Positions 1-8,813 are shown, numbered from the stretch's first letter. The stretch is 64,000 nt of DNA from Amycolatopsis decaplanina DSM 44594 (GCF_000342005.1 NZ_AOHO01000063.1:186001-250000); one strand, 5' to 3'. Made by a program: numbers and translations. Notes: generated from the sequence alone by a model not told the origin.

Positions 1-461
1 AGCGACTTCCACCACCGGTCGCCCTGTTCGTAGGCGTCGGCACCCCAGCGTTCGGTGACCTCCTTCTCGTACTTCGTGTGGTCGAAGCCGTCGAATACTT
101 CCGTTGCCATCAGTTGTTCACCTCTTTCCGTCTTCTTCAAGGTCGTCCTGACCGATTCGATCTGCCGTCCGAGCCGCTGTCGCTCCTGCTCCAGCCACTT
201 CAGGTGCGTGCGCAGCGCCGCCGTCGTGTCCTGCTCCCCTTCGAGCACTTCGCCGATCGCGGGCAGGCTCAGCCCGAGTTCGCGAAGCAGCAGGATGCGT
301 TGCAGCCGCACCAGCGCGACCTGGTCGTAGTAGCGGTATCCGTTGCTCCCCACCCGGCTCGGTTCGAGCAGCCCGATGTCGCCGTAGTGGCGCAGCGTGC
401 GGCTCGTGGTCCCCGCCGAGCGGGCGATGTCCTGGATCGACCACTCCTTCTCGTTCGGCAT
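1..461 (-). CDS. MerR-family regulator with TipAS-type C-terminal domain (3' end cut by window edge)
   Basis: The protein starts MPNEKEWSIQDIARSAGTTS and has the MerR helix-turn-helix (SRTLRHYGDIGLLEPSRV, then NGYRYYD) in about residues 6-45. A dimerisation coiled coil follows (about 75-115), and then FDGFDHTKYEKEVTERWG, which is how the TipAS drug-recognition domain begins. The family binds spaced promoters and activates them when a ligand, often a thiopeptide or another bulky drug, is bound; this is family knowledge. The ATG at 461 precedes the complete MerR motif, and the reading frame stays open to base 1, so the C-terminus is missing here. The gene is divergent from the glycerophosphodiesterase at 533, and a palindrome lies between them. 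Confidence 0.88.
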   Translation of the reverse strand, partial: MPNEKEWSIQDIARSAGTTSRTLRHYGDIGLLEPSRVGSNGYRYYDQVALVRLQRILLLRELGLSLPAIGEVLEGEQDTTAALRTHLKWLEQERQRLGRQIESVRTTLKKTERGEQLMATEVFDGFDHTKYEKEVTERWGADAYEQGDRWWKS

Positions 462-478
462 GTCCACGAAGGTAGAGG

Positions 479-493
479 TTGACGTTGCGTCAA
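479..493. promoter_or_regulatory. Palindrome, probable MerR-family operator
   Basis: TTGACGttgCGTCAA is a perfect 6-bp inverted repeat with a 3-base spacer, 17 bases upstream of the MerR start and about 40 bases upstream of the divergent phosphodiesterase. MerR regulators commonly bind such dyads between the -35 and -10 boxes. Autoregulation, with possible control of the divergent gene, is inferred. Confidence 0.5.
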
Positions 494-532
494 AGTCAAA
501 CGAAGTTCACCCGTCCGTGGCATGGTTCGCCC

Positions 533-1564
533 ATGAAGACATTCGCGCTGGTCATGGCCGCTGCGCTGACCCTGTCGACGGCCGGGGTCGCCGACGCGCA
601 TCCGCGTCGCGCCTTCGACATCCAGGCCCACCGCGGTGGGCTCGGCCTCACGGTCGAGAGCACGCTCGCGTCGTTCGGCAAGGCGATGGAGCTGGGGGTG
701 ACCACACTCGAACTCGACCTCCAGATCACCAAGGACGGTCGCGAGGTGATCACCCACGACCGCAAGACGACGCCCGCGAAGTGCCGCGACACCGCGCCCG
801 CGACGGCCGGCGACCCGGCATACCCGTACGTCGGCAAATACGTGAAGGACCTGACGTTCGCGCAGGTACGCACGCTCGACTGCGGTTCGATCCGGCAGTC
901 CGCGCACCCCGGCCAGACGCTCTCGCCCGGCGCCAAGATGCCGACGCTCGCCGAGTTGTTCCAGCTCGCCAGGGACCACCGCGCGTGGGGCGTCAAGTTC
1001 AACATCGAGACGAAGGTCGAGGCCGCCGCGCCGCACGAGACGGCGCCGCGTGAGCAGTTCGTCCAGCGGGCGGTCCACGAGATCCTGCGCGGCGGGTTCG
1101 CGCGCAACGTCACTGTCCAGAGCTTCGACTGGGGCGCGCTGATGCTGCTGCGCGAGGTCGCACCGTGGATCCCGACGGTCGCGCTGACCCAGCCCGAGTT
1201 CCTGCAGGCCGGGCAGCCGGGCAAGTCACCGTGGCTCGGCGGGCTCGACATCGACGACTTCGGCGGCAGTCCCGTTCGCGCGGTCAAGTCGTTCGGCGCG
1301 AGCGCGCTCTCGCCGGTGCACGGCAACCCACAGGGCGGCAAGGTCGGCGACCCCGGCTACCGGCCGTTCACGACGAAGGCGCTGGTCACGGAGGCGCATC
1401 GCGCGGGGATCAAGGTCGTGCCCTGGACGATCGACGACCCGGCCACCATGCACAAGCTCATCGACGACGGCGTCGACGGCATCATCACCGACTATCCGGA
1501 CCGTCTGCGCGAGGTCGCGGCCGACCGTGGCTTCAAGCTGCCCAAGGCGTATCGAGCCCGCTAG
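533..1564 (+). CDS. Secreted glycerophosphodiester phosphodiesterase
   Basis: This 343-residue protein has a cleavable signal peptide (MKTFALVMAAALTLSTAG, cleavage likely after ADA). A GDPD TIM barrel follows: DIQAHRGGLGLTVEST holds the catalytic His-Arg, then LELDLQITKDGREVITHD carries the metal ligands. VVPWTIDDPATMHKLIDDG and GIITDYPDRL form the usual C-terminal end. The enzyme splits glycerophosphodiesters into glycerol-3-phosphate and an alcohol outside the cell. The start at 533 is chosen because the signal peptide begins there; an in-frame upstream extension from 479 would put charged residues ahead of it and overlap the palindrome. Confidence 0.9.
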   Translation: MKTFALVMAAALTLSTAGVADAHPRRAFDIQAHRGGLGLTVESTLASFGKAMELGVTTLELDLQITKDGREVITHDRKTTPAKCRDTAPATAGDPAYPYVGKYVKDLTFAQVRTLDCGSIRQSAHPGQTLSPGAKMPTLAELFQLARDHRAWGVKFNIETKVEAAAPHETAPREQFVQRAVHEILRGGFARNVTVQSFDWGALMLLREVAPWIPTVALTQPEFLQAGQPGKSPWLGGLDIDDFGGSPVRAVKSFGASALSPVHGNPQGGKVGDPGYRPFTTKALVTEAHRAGIKVVPWTIDDPATMHKLIDDGVDGIITDYPDRLREVAADRGFKLPKAYRAR

Positions 1565-1694
1565 CGGAATCTAGCCCCGTCTAGCGTCAGAGAAATATTG
1601 CGCGATATACCGCTAGCGCGGTTCGGCGGAGTGGCGGGCGGGAAGACTGGGGATAGGTTTGTTTCCCGGGTCCGGATCCAGAAAGGTTACGACC

Positions 1695-2201
1695 GTGATT
1701 CTCCGTCGCGTCGCACGTCCGCTCCTCGCCGCGATCTTCATCTCGGGTGGGATCGGCGCGCTGAAGGACACCCAGGGGCACGCCAAAGCCGCGGAGCCGT
1801 TCCTCACCGAGTCCTTCGACAAGCTGGAGGGTGTGGTGCCGGAGTCGGTGGCGCGTGACCCCGCCACCCTCGTCCGGATCGACGCCGCGGTGAAGGTCGG
1901 CGCCGGGGTCGCGCTCGCCGCGGGCAAGGCGCCGCGCCTGGCTTCGCTGCTGCTGCTCGGCAGTCTCGTCCCGACCACGCTGGCCGCACACCGATTCTGG
2001 GAGATCAAGGAACCGGCCGAGCGTCAACAACAGCAGATCCAGTTCATCAAGAACGCCGGCCTCGCCGGTGGCCTGTTGCTGGCCGCCGCCGACACCGCCG
2101 GCAAGCCGTCGCTCGGCTGGCGTGCCCGCCGCGCCGCGTCGAAGACGGAGAAGCGCGCCGAGAAGCTGGCGAAGAAGGCCGAGAAAGCCATCACGAAGTA
2201 G
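1695..2201 (+). CDS. DoxX-family membrane protein
   Basis: The protein has about 168 residues with four hydrophobic segments (RVARPLLAAIFISGGIGAL, then VGAGVALAAGKAPRLASLLL and LLLGSLVPTTLAAHRFW, then NAGLAGGLLLAAAD) and a lysine-rich coiled tail (EKRAEKLAKKAEKAITK). This is the DoxX/SURF4-like pattern; family members act with membrane redox or thiol-stress systems, but no substrate can be read here. I chose the GTG at 1695 because GAAAGG lies 8 bases upstream. The longer frame from 1659 uses a TTG without a ribosome site. Confidence 0.8.
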   Translation: MILRRVARPLLAAIFISGGIGALKDTQGHAKAAEPFLTESFDKLEGVVPESVARDPATLVRIDAAVKVGAGVALAAGKAPRLASLLLLGSLVPTTLAAHRFWEIKEPAERQQQQIQFIKNAGLAGGLLLAAADTAGKPSLGWRARRAASKTEKRAEKLAKKAEKAITK

Positions 2202-2215
2202 AACACCCGCAATCA

Positions 2216-2255
2216 GTCACCTACTTGCGCCGGGAAGAGGCCGCAAGTAGGTGAC
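2216..2255. terminator. Bidirectional hairpin between convergent genes
   Basis: A 14-bp perfect inverted repeat (GTCACCTACTTGCG and its complement) has a 12-base loop. It sits exactly between the ends of the DoxX gene and the YCII gene. There is no long T-run, as is usual in high-GC actinomycetes. Confidence 0.7.
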
Positions 2256-2267
2256 CAATTGCGTGGG

Positions 2268-2639
2268 TCATGAGGTGAAGGCCTCGATGTCCTCCATCTC
2301 GACCACCGTGCGGACCTCGACCTCGATCTCGTCGAACAGCGCCGCATAGGTCTCCGCGAAGGCGACGGCCTCCGCCAGATCCTTCGCGTTGATCAGCGCG
2401 AACCCGCCGATGACCTCCTTGGCCTCGGTGAACGGGCCGTCGGTCGCGGTGATCTTGCCGCCGCGTGCCTTGCGGACCTTCGCGCCCCGCTCGGAAGGGT
2501 GCACGCCCTCCGCCGTGATGAGGATGCCCTTCTTGAAGGAGTCCTCGACGAAGGCGCCCATCCGCTCGATGAACTCCTTGCTGGGGTTCCAGGCCTCCGG
2601 GGCGCTCTCGTCCAGCCGGTGCATCATCAGAAACCGCAT
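2268..2639 (-). CDS. YCII-related (DGPF domain) protein
   Basis: This 123-residue protein begins MRFLMMHRLDESAPEAWNPS and contains ATDGPFTEAKEVIGGFALI, the signature of the DGPF/YCII-related domain. The family has a ferredoxin-like fold. Its genes often accompany ECF sigma factors of the SigJ type, but none is next to this one. Function is unknown. Length and start are typical, and a GAGGAGCAAC stretch precedes the ATG. Confidence 0.85.
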   Translation of the reverse strand: MRFLMMHRLDESAPEAWNPSKEFIERMGAFVEDSFKKGILITAEGVHPSERGAKVRKARGGKITATDGPFTEAKEVIGGFALINAKDLAEAVAFAETYAALFDEIEVEVRTVVEMEDIEAFTS

Positions 2640-2738
2640 CGTTGCTCCTCAGTGTCTTGGCGCGGCTGTTTCTACCCCGCCTTCACCAGCGCGTCGAGCG
2701 GCTCGACGGCGGTTCGACATTTCGCACGGAAAAAATTC

Positions 2739-3542
2739 TCAGCGGCTCGCGACCTTCTTGTACCGGGCCGTCGCGAGCGGCGCGAAGATCGCGATGATCG
2801 CGACGCAGCACAGGATCGCGTACAGCGACGCGTGCTCGGCAGGCCAGCCCGTCGGTGCCGCGCCGAACCGGTTCCCGAACAGGTCACGGGCGGAGTTGAT
2901 CACCGCGGTGAACGGGTTCCAGTCGGCGATCGCCTTCAGCACCCCCGGCAGCTTGTCCGCCGGGACGAACGCCGTCGAGATGAAGCTCAACGGGAACATC
3001 CACATCAACCCGGCGCTCTGCGCCACCTCGACACTGCGCGCGACGAGCCCGATCCACGCGCCGACCCAGGACAGCGCCCAGGCGAACATCAGCATCACCA
3101 GGTAGCCGAGCACCGCGTCCAGGAAGCTGCCGCGGATCCGCCAGCCGACGAGCAGCCCGCACAGCGACATGACGACCAGCGCGACCACGCTGATCACCAG
3201 GTCGGACGTCGTCCGGCCGAAGATCACCGCGAGCCGGGAGATCGGCAGCGAGCGGAACCTGTCGATGATGCCCTTCTGCAGGTCGTTCGCGAACCCGATC
3301 ACGGTGAACGCCGAGTTGAACGCGACCGTCTGCGCGAAGATGCCCGCGATCAGGAACTCGCGATACGCGAGCCCTCCCGCTTCCCCGCCGATCGCGTCGC
3401 CGAAGACGTACGCGAACAGCAGCACGAACATGATCGGCTGCAACGTCGCCGCCATCAGCCAGTCCGGGTTGCGCTGGACGTTCTTCAGGTTCCGCCAGGT
3501 GATCACGCCACCGTCGGAAAAGGCCTTCGCGACCGCGCTCAC
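2739..3542 (-). CDS. ABC-2 type exporter permease, DrrB type
   Basis: The protein has 267 residues with a cytoplasmic N-terminus (RNLKNVQRNPDWLMAATLQP) and six hydrophobic segments from LQPIMFVLLFAYVFG to LYAILCCVAIIAIFAPL. This is the ABC-2/daunorubicin-resistance permease arrangement. It forms the membrane half of an exporter with the ATPase just upstream, and its GTG overlaps that gene's stop as GTGA, so the two are translationally coupled. The substrate cannot be deduced: DrrAB relatives export drugs or lipids. Confidence 0.9.
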   Translation of the reverse strand: MSAVAKAFSDGGVITWRNLKNVQRNPDWLMAATLQPIMFVLLFAYVFGDAIGGEAGGLAYREFLIAGIFAQTVAFNSAFTVIGFANDLQKGIIDRFRSLPISRLAVIFGRTTSDLVISVVALVVMSLCGLLVGWRIRGSFLDAVLGYLVMLMFAWALSWVGAWIGLVARSVEVAQSAGLMWMFPLSFISTAFVPADKLPGVLKAIADWNPFTAVINSARDLFGNRFGAAPTGWPAEHASLYAILCCVAIIAIFAPLATARYKKVASR

Positions 3543-4492
3543 TTCTTTTCCTCCTCGTCCGTGGCGTGCCCTGTCAGCGAAAGGAAGACGTCGTCGAGCG
3601 TCGGCCGGTGCAGCGCGACGTCCTGGACGGCGACGTCCTGCGCGTCCAGCCGCCGCAGTGCCTCGATCAGCGCCTTCGGCCCGCCCTCGACCAGGACGTC
3701 GACCTTGCGGGTGTGTTCGTCGACCGACGGTGTGCCCGAGCCGACTTCGGTCAGCACCTGGGTGGTGATGGCGAGATCGCTCGTGTTCGCCACGACGAGT
3801 TCCAGCCGCTCGCCGCCGATCTCCTGCTTGAGTTCGTCGGCGGTGCCGCGCGCGATGACCTTTCCCTTGTCGATCACCACGATCGAGTCGGCGAGCTGAT
3901 CGGCCTCCTCCAGGTACTGCGTGGTCAGCAGGACCGTGGTGCCGTCCGCGACGAGTTCCTTGATGACCTCCCAGGTGTCGATCCGGCCGCGCGGGTCGAG
4001 CCCGGTGGTCGGTTCGTCGAGGATCACCACGGTCGGCTCGGCGACCAGCGCCCCCGCGAGGTCGAGCCGTCGCCGCATACCGCCGGAGTACGTCTTGGCG
4101 GGGCGGTCCGCCGCGTCTTCCAGCCGGAACCGGGCGAGCAGTTCACGCGCCCTGGACTTCGCCGCGGCCTTCTTGCTTCCGTACAGCCTGCCGACCATGT
4201 ACAGGTTCTCGAACCCGGTGAGGTTCTCGTCCACGGCGGCGTACTGCCCGGACAGCCCGATCGCCCGCCGGACGGCGTCGGGCTGGGTCAGCACGTCGTG
4301 CCCGGCCACCTCCGCCTCGCCCGAATCCGGGCGGAGCAGTGTGGTCAGGATGCGGACCGTCGTCGTCTTTCCGGCGCCGTTCGGCCCGAGCAGGCCCAGC
4401 ACCTCGCCCGTCGGGATCGACAGATCGACCCCGTCGAGCGCCCGGGTGGACCCGTAGGTTTTGACCAGCGCTTTCGCCTGAACTGCGAGCAT
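3539..4492 (-). CDS. ABC exporter ATP-binding protein, DrrA type
   Basis: This 317-residue ATPase has Walker A GLLGPNGAGKTTTVRIL, signature TYSGGMRRRLDLAGALV, Walker B VVILDEPTTGLDPRGR and switch His in LLTTQYLEEADQL (Q in place of the common H, as in DrrA itself). A DrrA-type C-terminal domain of about 90 residues follows. It powers the permease encoded downstream (3542), which it overlaps by four bases. The two genes form a simple two-gene exporter operon. Confidence 0.92.
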   Translation of the reverse strand: MLAVQAKALVKTYGSTRALDGVDLSIPTGEVLGLLGPNGAGKTTTVRILTTLLRPDSGEAEVAGHDVLTQPDAVRRAIGLSGQYAAVDENLTGFENLYMVGRLYGSKKAAAKSRARELLARFRLEDAADRPAKTYSGGMRRRLDLAGALVAEPTVVILDEPTTGLDPRGRIDTWEVIKELVADGTTVLLTTQYLEEADQLADSIVVIDKGKVIARGTADELKQEIGGERLELVVANTSDLAITTQVLTEVGSGTPSVDEHTRKVDVLVEGGPKALIEALRRLDAQDVAVQDVALHRPTLDDVFLSLTGHATDEEEKK

Positions 4493-4560
4493 GCGGTCAA
4501 ACTAGACCCCGGCACCGACAAAGGCACCGGTTTTCCCGGATCCGCCCGCAAGCGATCGAC

Positions 4561-5850
4561 CTACTTCTCGAGGATCGCGGTGACGCCCTGGCCGCCCGCG
4601 GCGCAGATCGAGATGAGTCCGCGGCCGGATCCCTTCTCGTTCAACAGCTTCGCGAGGGTGGCGACGATACGGCCGCCGGTCGCGGCGAACGGGTGCCCGG
4701 CCGCCAGCGACGAGCCGTTGACGTTCAGCTTCGCCCGATCGATGGAGCCGAGGGGCTCGTCGAGGCCCAGCTTCTCCTTGGCGAACGCCGGGTCCTCCCA
4801 CGCCTTGAGGGTGGCGAGGACCTGCGAGGCGAAGGCCTCGTGGATCTCGTAGAAGTCGAAGTCCTGCAAGGTGAGTCCGGCGCGCGTGAGCATCTGCGGG
4901 ACGGCGTACGCGGGTGCCATCAGCAGGCCTTCGTCGCCGTGGACGTAGTCGACGGCCGCGGTCTGCGAGAACGTCAGATACGCCAGCACCGGCAGCTTCC
5001 GGGCCTTCGCCCACTGCTCGCTCGCGAGCAGGACCGTCGACGCGCCGTCGGACAGCGGCGTCGAGTTGCCCGCGGTCATCGTGCCTTCGGGACCACCGAA
5101 GGCGGGCTTCAGCTTCGCGAGCTTCTCCACGCTGGAGTCCGGCCGCAGGTTCTGGTCACGGGTGAGCTTGAGGTACGGCGTCACCAGGTCGTCGAAGAAG
5201 CCCTTGTCGTACGCGGCGCCGAGACGCTGGTGGCTGGTGGCGGCGAGTTCGTCCTGTGCCTCGCGGGTGATCTCCCAGACCTTCGCGGTCAGCGCGGCGT
5301 GCTCACCCATGGACAGCCCGGTGCGCGGCTCGGAGTTGCGCGGGATCTCGGGGACGATGTGGCCGGGGCGCAGCTTCGCGGCGAGCTTCAACCGTTCGGG
5401 AAGCGTCTTCGCGGCATTGAGCCGCACGAGGATCTGGCGCAGGTCGTCGTTGACCGCCAGCGGCGCGTCGGACGTGGTGTCGACGCCGCCCGCGATGGCC
5501 GAGTCGATCTGGCCGAGCGCGATCTTGTTGGCGACGTTGATGATCGCCTGCAGACCGGTGCCGCAGGCCATCTGCACGTCGGAGGCCGGGGTGGCGGGGT
5601 TCAGCCTGCTGCCGAGGACGCTTTCGCGGGCGAGGTTGAAGTCCCGCGCGTGCTTGAGCACCGCGCCGGCGGCGACCTCGCCGATCACCTCGTCCTGCAG
5701 GGAGAAGCGGCTGACCAGGCCGTCGAGGGCGGCCGTGAACATGTCCTGGTTCGACGCTTTCGCGTACGGGCCGTTCGAGCGGGCGAAGGGGATCCGGTTG
5801 CCGCCGATGATCGCGACCTTGCGCACGGGTGCCGTCCTTTTCGTGGCCAT
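4561..5850 (-). CDS. fadA2: Acetyl-CoA acetyltransferase / 3-ketoacyl-CoA thiolase, FadA2 type
   Basis: The 429-residue thiolase carries out the last step of beta-oxidation, splitting 3-ketoacyl-CoA with CoA. The nucleophilic Cys lies in SDVQMACGTGLQAI (residue 96), the His in AAGHPFAATGGR and the second Cys in ISICAAGGQG. The N-terminus (VAIIGGNRIPFARSNGPY, then ASNQDMFTAALDGLV) and the length recall mycobacterial FadA2 (Rv0243). That gene is also divergent from fabG4-htdX, as here. ATG 5850 is preferred over GTG 5859 because GGAGGA sits about 9 bases before the ATG. A palindromic operator lies upstream at 5888. Confidence 0.93.
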   Translation of the reverse strand: MATKRTAPVRKVAIIGGNRIPFARSNGPYAKASNQDMFTAALDGLVSRFSLQDEVIGEVAAGAVLKHARDFNLARESVLGSRLNPATPASDVQMACGTGLQAIINVANKIALGQIDSAIAGGVDTTSDAPLAVNDDLRQILVRLNAAKTLPERLKLAAKLRPGHIVPEIPRNSEPRTGLSMGEHAALTAKVWEITREAQDELAATSHQRLGAAYDKGFFDDLVTPYLKLTRDQNLRPDSSVEKLAKLKPAFGGPEGTMTAGNSTPLSDGASTVLLASEQWAKARKLPVLAYLTFSQTAAVDYVHGDEGLLMAPAYAVPQMLTRAGLTLQDFDFYEIHEAFASQVLATLKAWEDPAFAKEKLGLDEPLGSIDRAKLNVNGSSLAAGHPFAATGGRIVATLAKLLNEKGSGRGLISICAAGGQGVTAILEK

Positions 5851-5887
5851 TTTTTCCACTCCTCCGTAGGCTCTCTCACACTGTAAC

Positions 5888-5901
5888 CTACTAGCGAGTA
5901 G
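5888..5901. promoter_or_regulatory. Fatty-acid-degradation operator, site 1
   Basis: The core is CTACTAGCGAGTAG; the full dyad AACCTACT-AGCG-AGTAGGTT (5885-5904) is perfect. It lies in the divergent region between the thiolase (starts 5850) and FabG4 (starts 5983), so one bound repressor could cover both promoters. The same pattern recurs at 8892, 43503, 43527 and 59513. Confidence 0.7.
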
Positions 5902-5982
5902 GTTAGAATGTGGTTCGAGGCACGCTTCTCCGCCGAGAGCCCATCAGCGCCGAGACGCAAACTGCTCAGGGAGGCACTACCC

Positions 5983-7317
5983 ATGGCTGACAGGTACCAG
6001 CAGTTCACGAAATCCCCCGTGGGGAAATTCGTGGTGCCGAAGCTCGGCCTGCCGAACCCCGCGACGCTCCGCCGGTACAAGCCCGGCCAGCCCGCTCTCG
6101 AGGGTCCCGCACTTCTCGGCGCCGCGCCGGGCGGCCGCCTCGAAAAGGTGATCGAGGCGCAGCTGCACCGCGCGGACATCGACGTGGTGTCCACCCCCGC
6201 CGGTAAACACGCCGCGCTCGTCTTCGACGCGACAGGTGTGAAGGACCCGAAGCAGCTTCGCGAGGTCTACGACTTCTTCCATCCGGTGATCCGGAGCGTC
6301 GGGCCGTCGGGCCGCGTCGTCGTCCTCGGGACGCCGCCGGAGCTGGCCGAAGGGCACGAGCGGATCGCGCAGCGCGCGCTCGAAGGCTTCGTCCGCTCCG
6401 TCGGTAAGGAACTGAAGCGCGGCGCGACCGCTCAGCTCGTGTACGTCGCTGAAGGAGCCGAAGAGGCTACTGAGTCCACGCTCCGCTTCCTGCTGTCGTC
6501 GAAGTCCGCCTTCGTCGACGCACAGGTCATCCGCGTCGGCACCGAGACCAAGACCGCCACGGCGCCCGCCGACTGGGCGAAGCCCCTGGACGGCAAGGTC
6601 GCCCTGGTCACCGGCGCCTCCCGCGGTATCGGTGCCGCCATCGCCGAGGTGCTCGGCCGCGACGGCGCCCACGTCGTCGCGCTCGACATCCCCGCGCAGG
6701 GCGCGGATCTGTCGAAGGTGGCCAACAAGGTCGGCGGCTCGGCGCTGCAGCTCGACATCACCGCCGCCGACGCGCCGGAGAAGCTCGCCGAGTACCTCAC
6801 CACGCGCCACGGCGGCGTCGACATCGTCGTGCACAACGCGGGCATCACGCGGGACAAGACGCTGGGCAACATGACCGAAGGCGGCTGGGACTCGGTCATC
6901 GCGGTCAACCTCGCCTCGCAGCTCGCGGTGAACGAGAAGCTGCTGGCGGACAAGGTGCTGCGCGAGAACGGCCGGATCATCGGCGTCTCGTCGATCGCGG
7001 GCATCGCGGGCAACGTCGGCCAGACCAACTACGCCACCAGCAAGGCGGGCGTCATCGGCATGGTGAACGACGGCGCCCCGAAGCTCGCCGAGTACGGCGG
7101 CACGATCAACGCCGTCGCGCCCGGCTTCATCGAGACCAAGATGACCGCCGCCGTGCCGCTGTTCATCCGCGAGGCCGGGCGGCGGCTGTCCAGCCTCGGC
7201 CAGGGCGGGCTCCCGGTCGACGTGGCCGAGACGATCGCCTGGTACGCGAACCCGGCTTCGGCCGCGGTCAACGGCAACGTGGTCCGCGTCTGCGGCCAGG
7301 CACTGCTGGGGGCGTGA
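5983..7317 (+). CDS. fabG4: 3-oxoacyl-(ACP/CoA) reductase, FabG4 type with extra N-terminal domain
   Basis: The protein has 444 residues, about twice the size of ordinary FabG. The N-terminal part (about 1-200) is a degenerate flavodoxin-like domain. The C-terminal part is a full short-chain dehydrogenase: ALVTGASRGIGAAIAEVLG binds the cofactor, VHNAGITRDKTLGNM follows, and SSIAGIAGNVGQTNYATSKAG holds the catalytic Ser, Tyr and Lys. This two-domain form matches mycobacterial FabG4 (Rv0242c), an NADH-dependent high-molecular-weight 3-oxoacyl reductase. ATG 5983 follows GGGAGG; an in-frame ATG at 5908 would run through the operator region. It is followed within two bases by htdX. Confidence 0.92.
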   Translation: MADRYQQFTKSPVGKFVVPKLGLPNPATLRRYKPGQPALEGPALLGAAPGGRLEKVIEAQLHRADIDVVSTPAGKHAALVFDATGVKDPKQLREVYDFFHPVIRSVGPSGRVVVLGTPPELAEGHERIAQRALEGFVRSVGKELKRGATAQLVYVAEGAEEATESTLRFLLSSKSAFVDAQVIRVGTETKTATAPADWAKPLDGKVALVTGASRGIGAAIAEVLGRDGAHVVALDIPAQGADLSKVANKVGGSALQLDITAADAPEKLAEYLTTRHGGVDIVVHNAGITRDKTLGNMTEGGWDSVIAVNLASQLAVNEKLLADKVLRENGRIIGVSSIAGIAGNVGQTNYATSKAGVIGMVNDGAPKLAEYGGTINAVAPGFIETKMTAAVPLFIREAGRRLSSLGQGGLPVDVAETIAWYANPASAAVNGNVVRVCGQALLGA

Positions 7318-7319
7318 GC

Positions 7320-8165
7320 ATGGCCGACAAGGAGCTCCGCGAGTCGCCGAGCCTGTCTTCGCTGTACCCCAAGGCGTTGCTCGGCTCGCTGCGCAAGAGC
7401 GGCGGAAGCGCGCTGCCGTCGACCGAGTTCGTCCGCGAGGGCGTCGTCGTCGACCCCGCGCACCTCGCCGCGTACAACCGGGTGTGCGGATTCCGGCTGG
7501 ACGACGTGCTCCCGGCGACGTACCCGCACATCCTCGCCTTCCCGTTGCAGATGGCGCTGATGACCGAGGACGACTTCCCGTTCCCGTTGCTGGGCATGGT
7601 GCACGTCGCCAACCGGATCACCCAGCACCGTCAGCTGAGGCTCGACGAGTCGTTCGCCCTGCGCGTGCGCGCCGAGGATCTGCGCCCGCACGAAAAGGGC
7701 AAGCAGTTCGACGTGATCAGCGAACTGCTCGTCAACGACAGTCCTGTGTGGACGGACGTCAGCACGTACCTGCGCCGAGGTGGCGGCAGTGGCGAGAAGA
7801 CCTCGCGCGGTCAGCTCGCGCAGCCCACGCCCACCGCGATCTGGCACGTGCCCGGCGACATCGGCCGCCGCTACGCCGAGGTCTCCGGCGACCGCAACCC
7901 GATCCACCTGCACCCCATCACCGCGAAGGCGTTCGGGTTCCCGGCCGCCATCGCGCACGGCATGTGGACGAAGGCGCACGCGCTCGCGGCGTTCGAAGGC
8001 AGGCTGCCGGAAGCGTTCACCGTCGACGTCAAGTTCAAGCAGCCGGTCCTGCTGCCCGCCAAGGCCGCTTTCACCACGTGGAGTGAGGGCGATGGCTGGG
8101 CGTTCGAGCTGTGGAACGCGCGCAAGCCGAAGCCGCATCTGGAGGGCTCAGTCGTCGCTCTCTGA
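7320..8165 (+). CDS. htdX: MaoC-like (3R)-hydroxyacyl dehydratase, HtdX type
   Basis: This 281-residue protein has two hot-dog halves. The second contains SGDRNPIHLHPITAKAFGF followed by AAIAHGMWTKA, the hydratase-2 motif with the catalytic Asp and His. The gene order fabG4-htdX equals that of Mycobacterium (Rv0242c-Rv0241c), where HtdX hydrates or dehydrates long acyl-CoA or ACP substrates. GTG 7314 overlaps the fabG4 stop and is in frame; ATG 7320 is better spaced from GGGGG. Its 3' end overlaps the convergent TetR gene by 18 bases. Confidence 0.9.
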   Translation: MADKELRESPSLSSLYPKALLGSLRKSGGSALPSTEFVREGVVVDPAHLAAYNRVCGFRLDDVLPATYPHILAFPLQMALMTEDDFPFPLLGMVHVANRITQHRQLRLDESFALRVRAEDLRPHEKGKQFDVISELLVNDSPVWTDVSTYLRRGGGSGEKTSRGQLAQPTPTAIWHVPGDIGRRYAEVSGDRNPIHLHPITAKAFGFPAAIAHGMWTKAHALAAFEGRLPEAFTVDVKFKQPVLLPAKAAFTTWSEGDGWAFELWNARKPKPHLEGSVVAL

Positions 8166-8813
8166 CGGCTTCCAGATCTCGCCCTCGACCAGGTCGTTGA
8201 ACCCGAGCCAGACCAGGTTCATCAGCCACGAGGCGAGTACGCCGTCGGAGACATCGGGGTGGTCGAGCGCCCAGTCGGCCAGCGACTCGGCCGCCCCGAC
8301 CAGCGCGGCGGACAGCCCGGCGCCGGAGAACTCGGCCTGTTCGCCGAGGCCCTTGCGGGTGCCGGCGGAGACGACCAGCGCGGCGACCAGTTCGATCGCG
8401 CGGGTGCGCATGTCGGTGATCTCCGCGGCGAAGGCGCCGCCGACGGTCATGGCCTGGCGGTGCAGCACCGTCCAGGACTCGCGGTAGTCGGCGACGAACC
8501 GGTAGAACGCGCGAAGCCCGTGCCAAAGCTGCATGTCGGGCGGCAGATCGGGTTTGATCCCGTCCTGCACCGCCTCCAGCAGGCGGGTGGCTTCGCGGCG
8601 GATGCACGCGCCGAAGAGGTCTTCCTTGGACCCGAGGTAGGTGTAGATCATCGGCTTGGACACGCCGGCGACCTCGGAGATCTCGTCCATCGACGCGGAG
8701 TGATAGCCGTAGCGCGAGAACACCGAGACCGCTGCGTCCAGGATCTGGCGTTCCCGCACCGCTCTCGGCAGCCTTTTGGCGCGTTCGGCGGGACGCGGTA
8801 CTTCCTCGGACAC
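8148..8813 (-). CDS. TetR-family regulator, candidate regulator of fatty-acid degradation
   Basis: The 221-residue repressor has an N-terminal helix-turn-helix (ILDAAVSVFSRYGYHSASMD, then EISEVAGVSKPMIYTYLGSK). The C-terminal ligand domain is rich in W and aromatic residues (MQLWHGLRAFYRFVADYRESW). It sits beside fabG4-htdX and has a copy of the shared palindrome 80 bases upstream of its own start. This makes it the best local candidate for the protein that reads these sites and senses acyl-CoA. That role is inferred from position and motif. Confidence 0.88.
   Translation of the reverse strand: MSEEVPRPAERAKRLPRAVRERQILDAAVSVFSRYGYHSASMDEISEVAGVSKPMIYTYLGSKEDLFGACIRREATRLLEAVQDGIKPDLPPDMQLWHGLRAFYRFVADYRESWTVLHRQAMTVGGAFAAEITDMRTRAIELVAALVVSAGTRKGLGEQAEFSGAGLSAALVGAAESLADWALDHPDVSDGVLASWLMNLVWLGFNDLVEGEIWKPSESDD

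Noticed and set aside
3566..4852. 428-codon open frame on the plus strand, antisense to the DrrA-type ATPase
   Set aside because: It is the mirror of a clearly conserved ABC ATPase; high G+C keeps antisense frames open, and the translation shows no protein-like motif.
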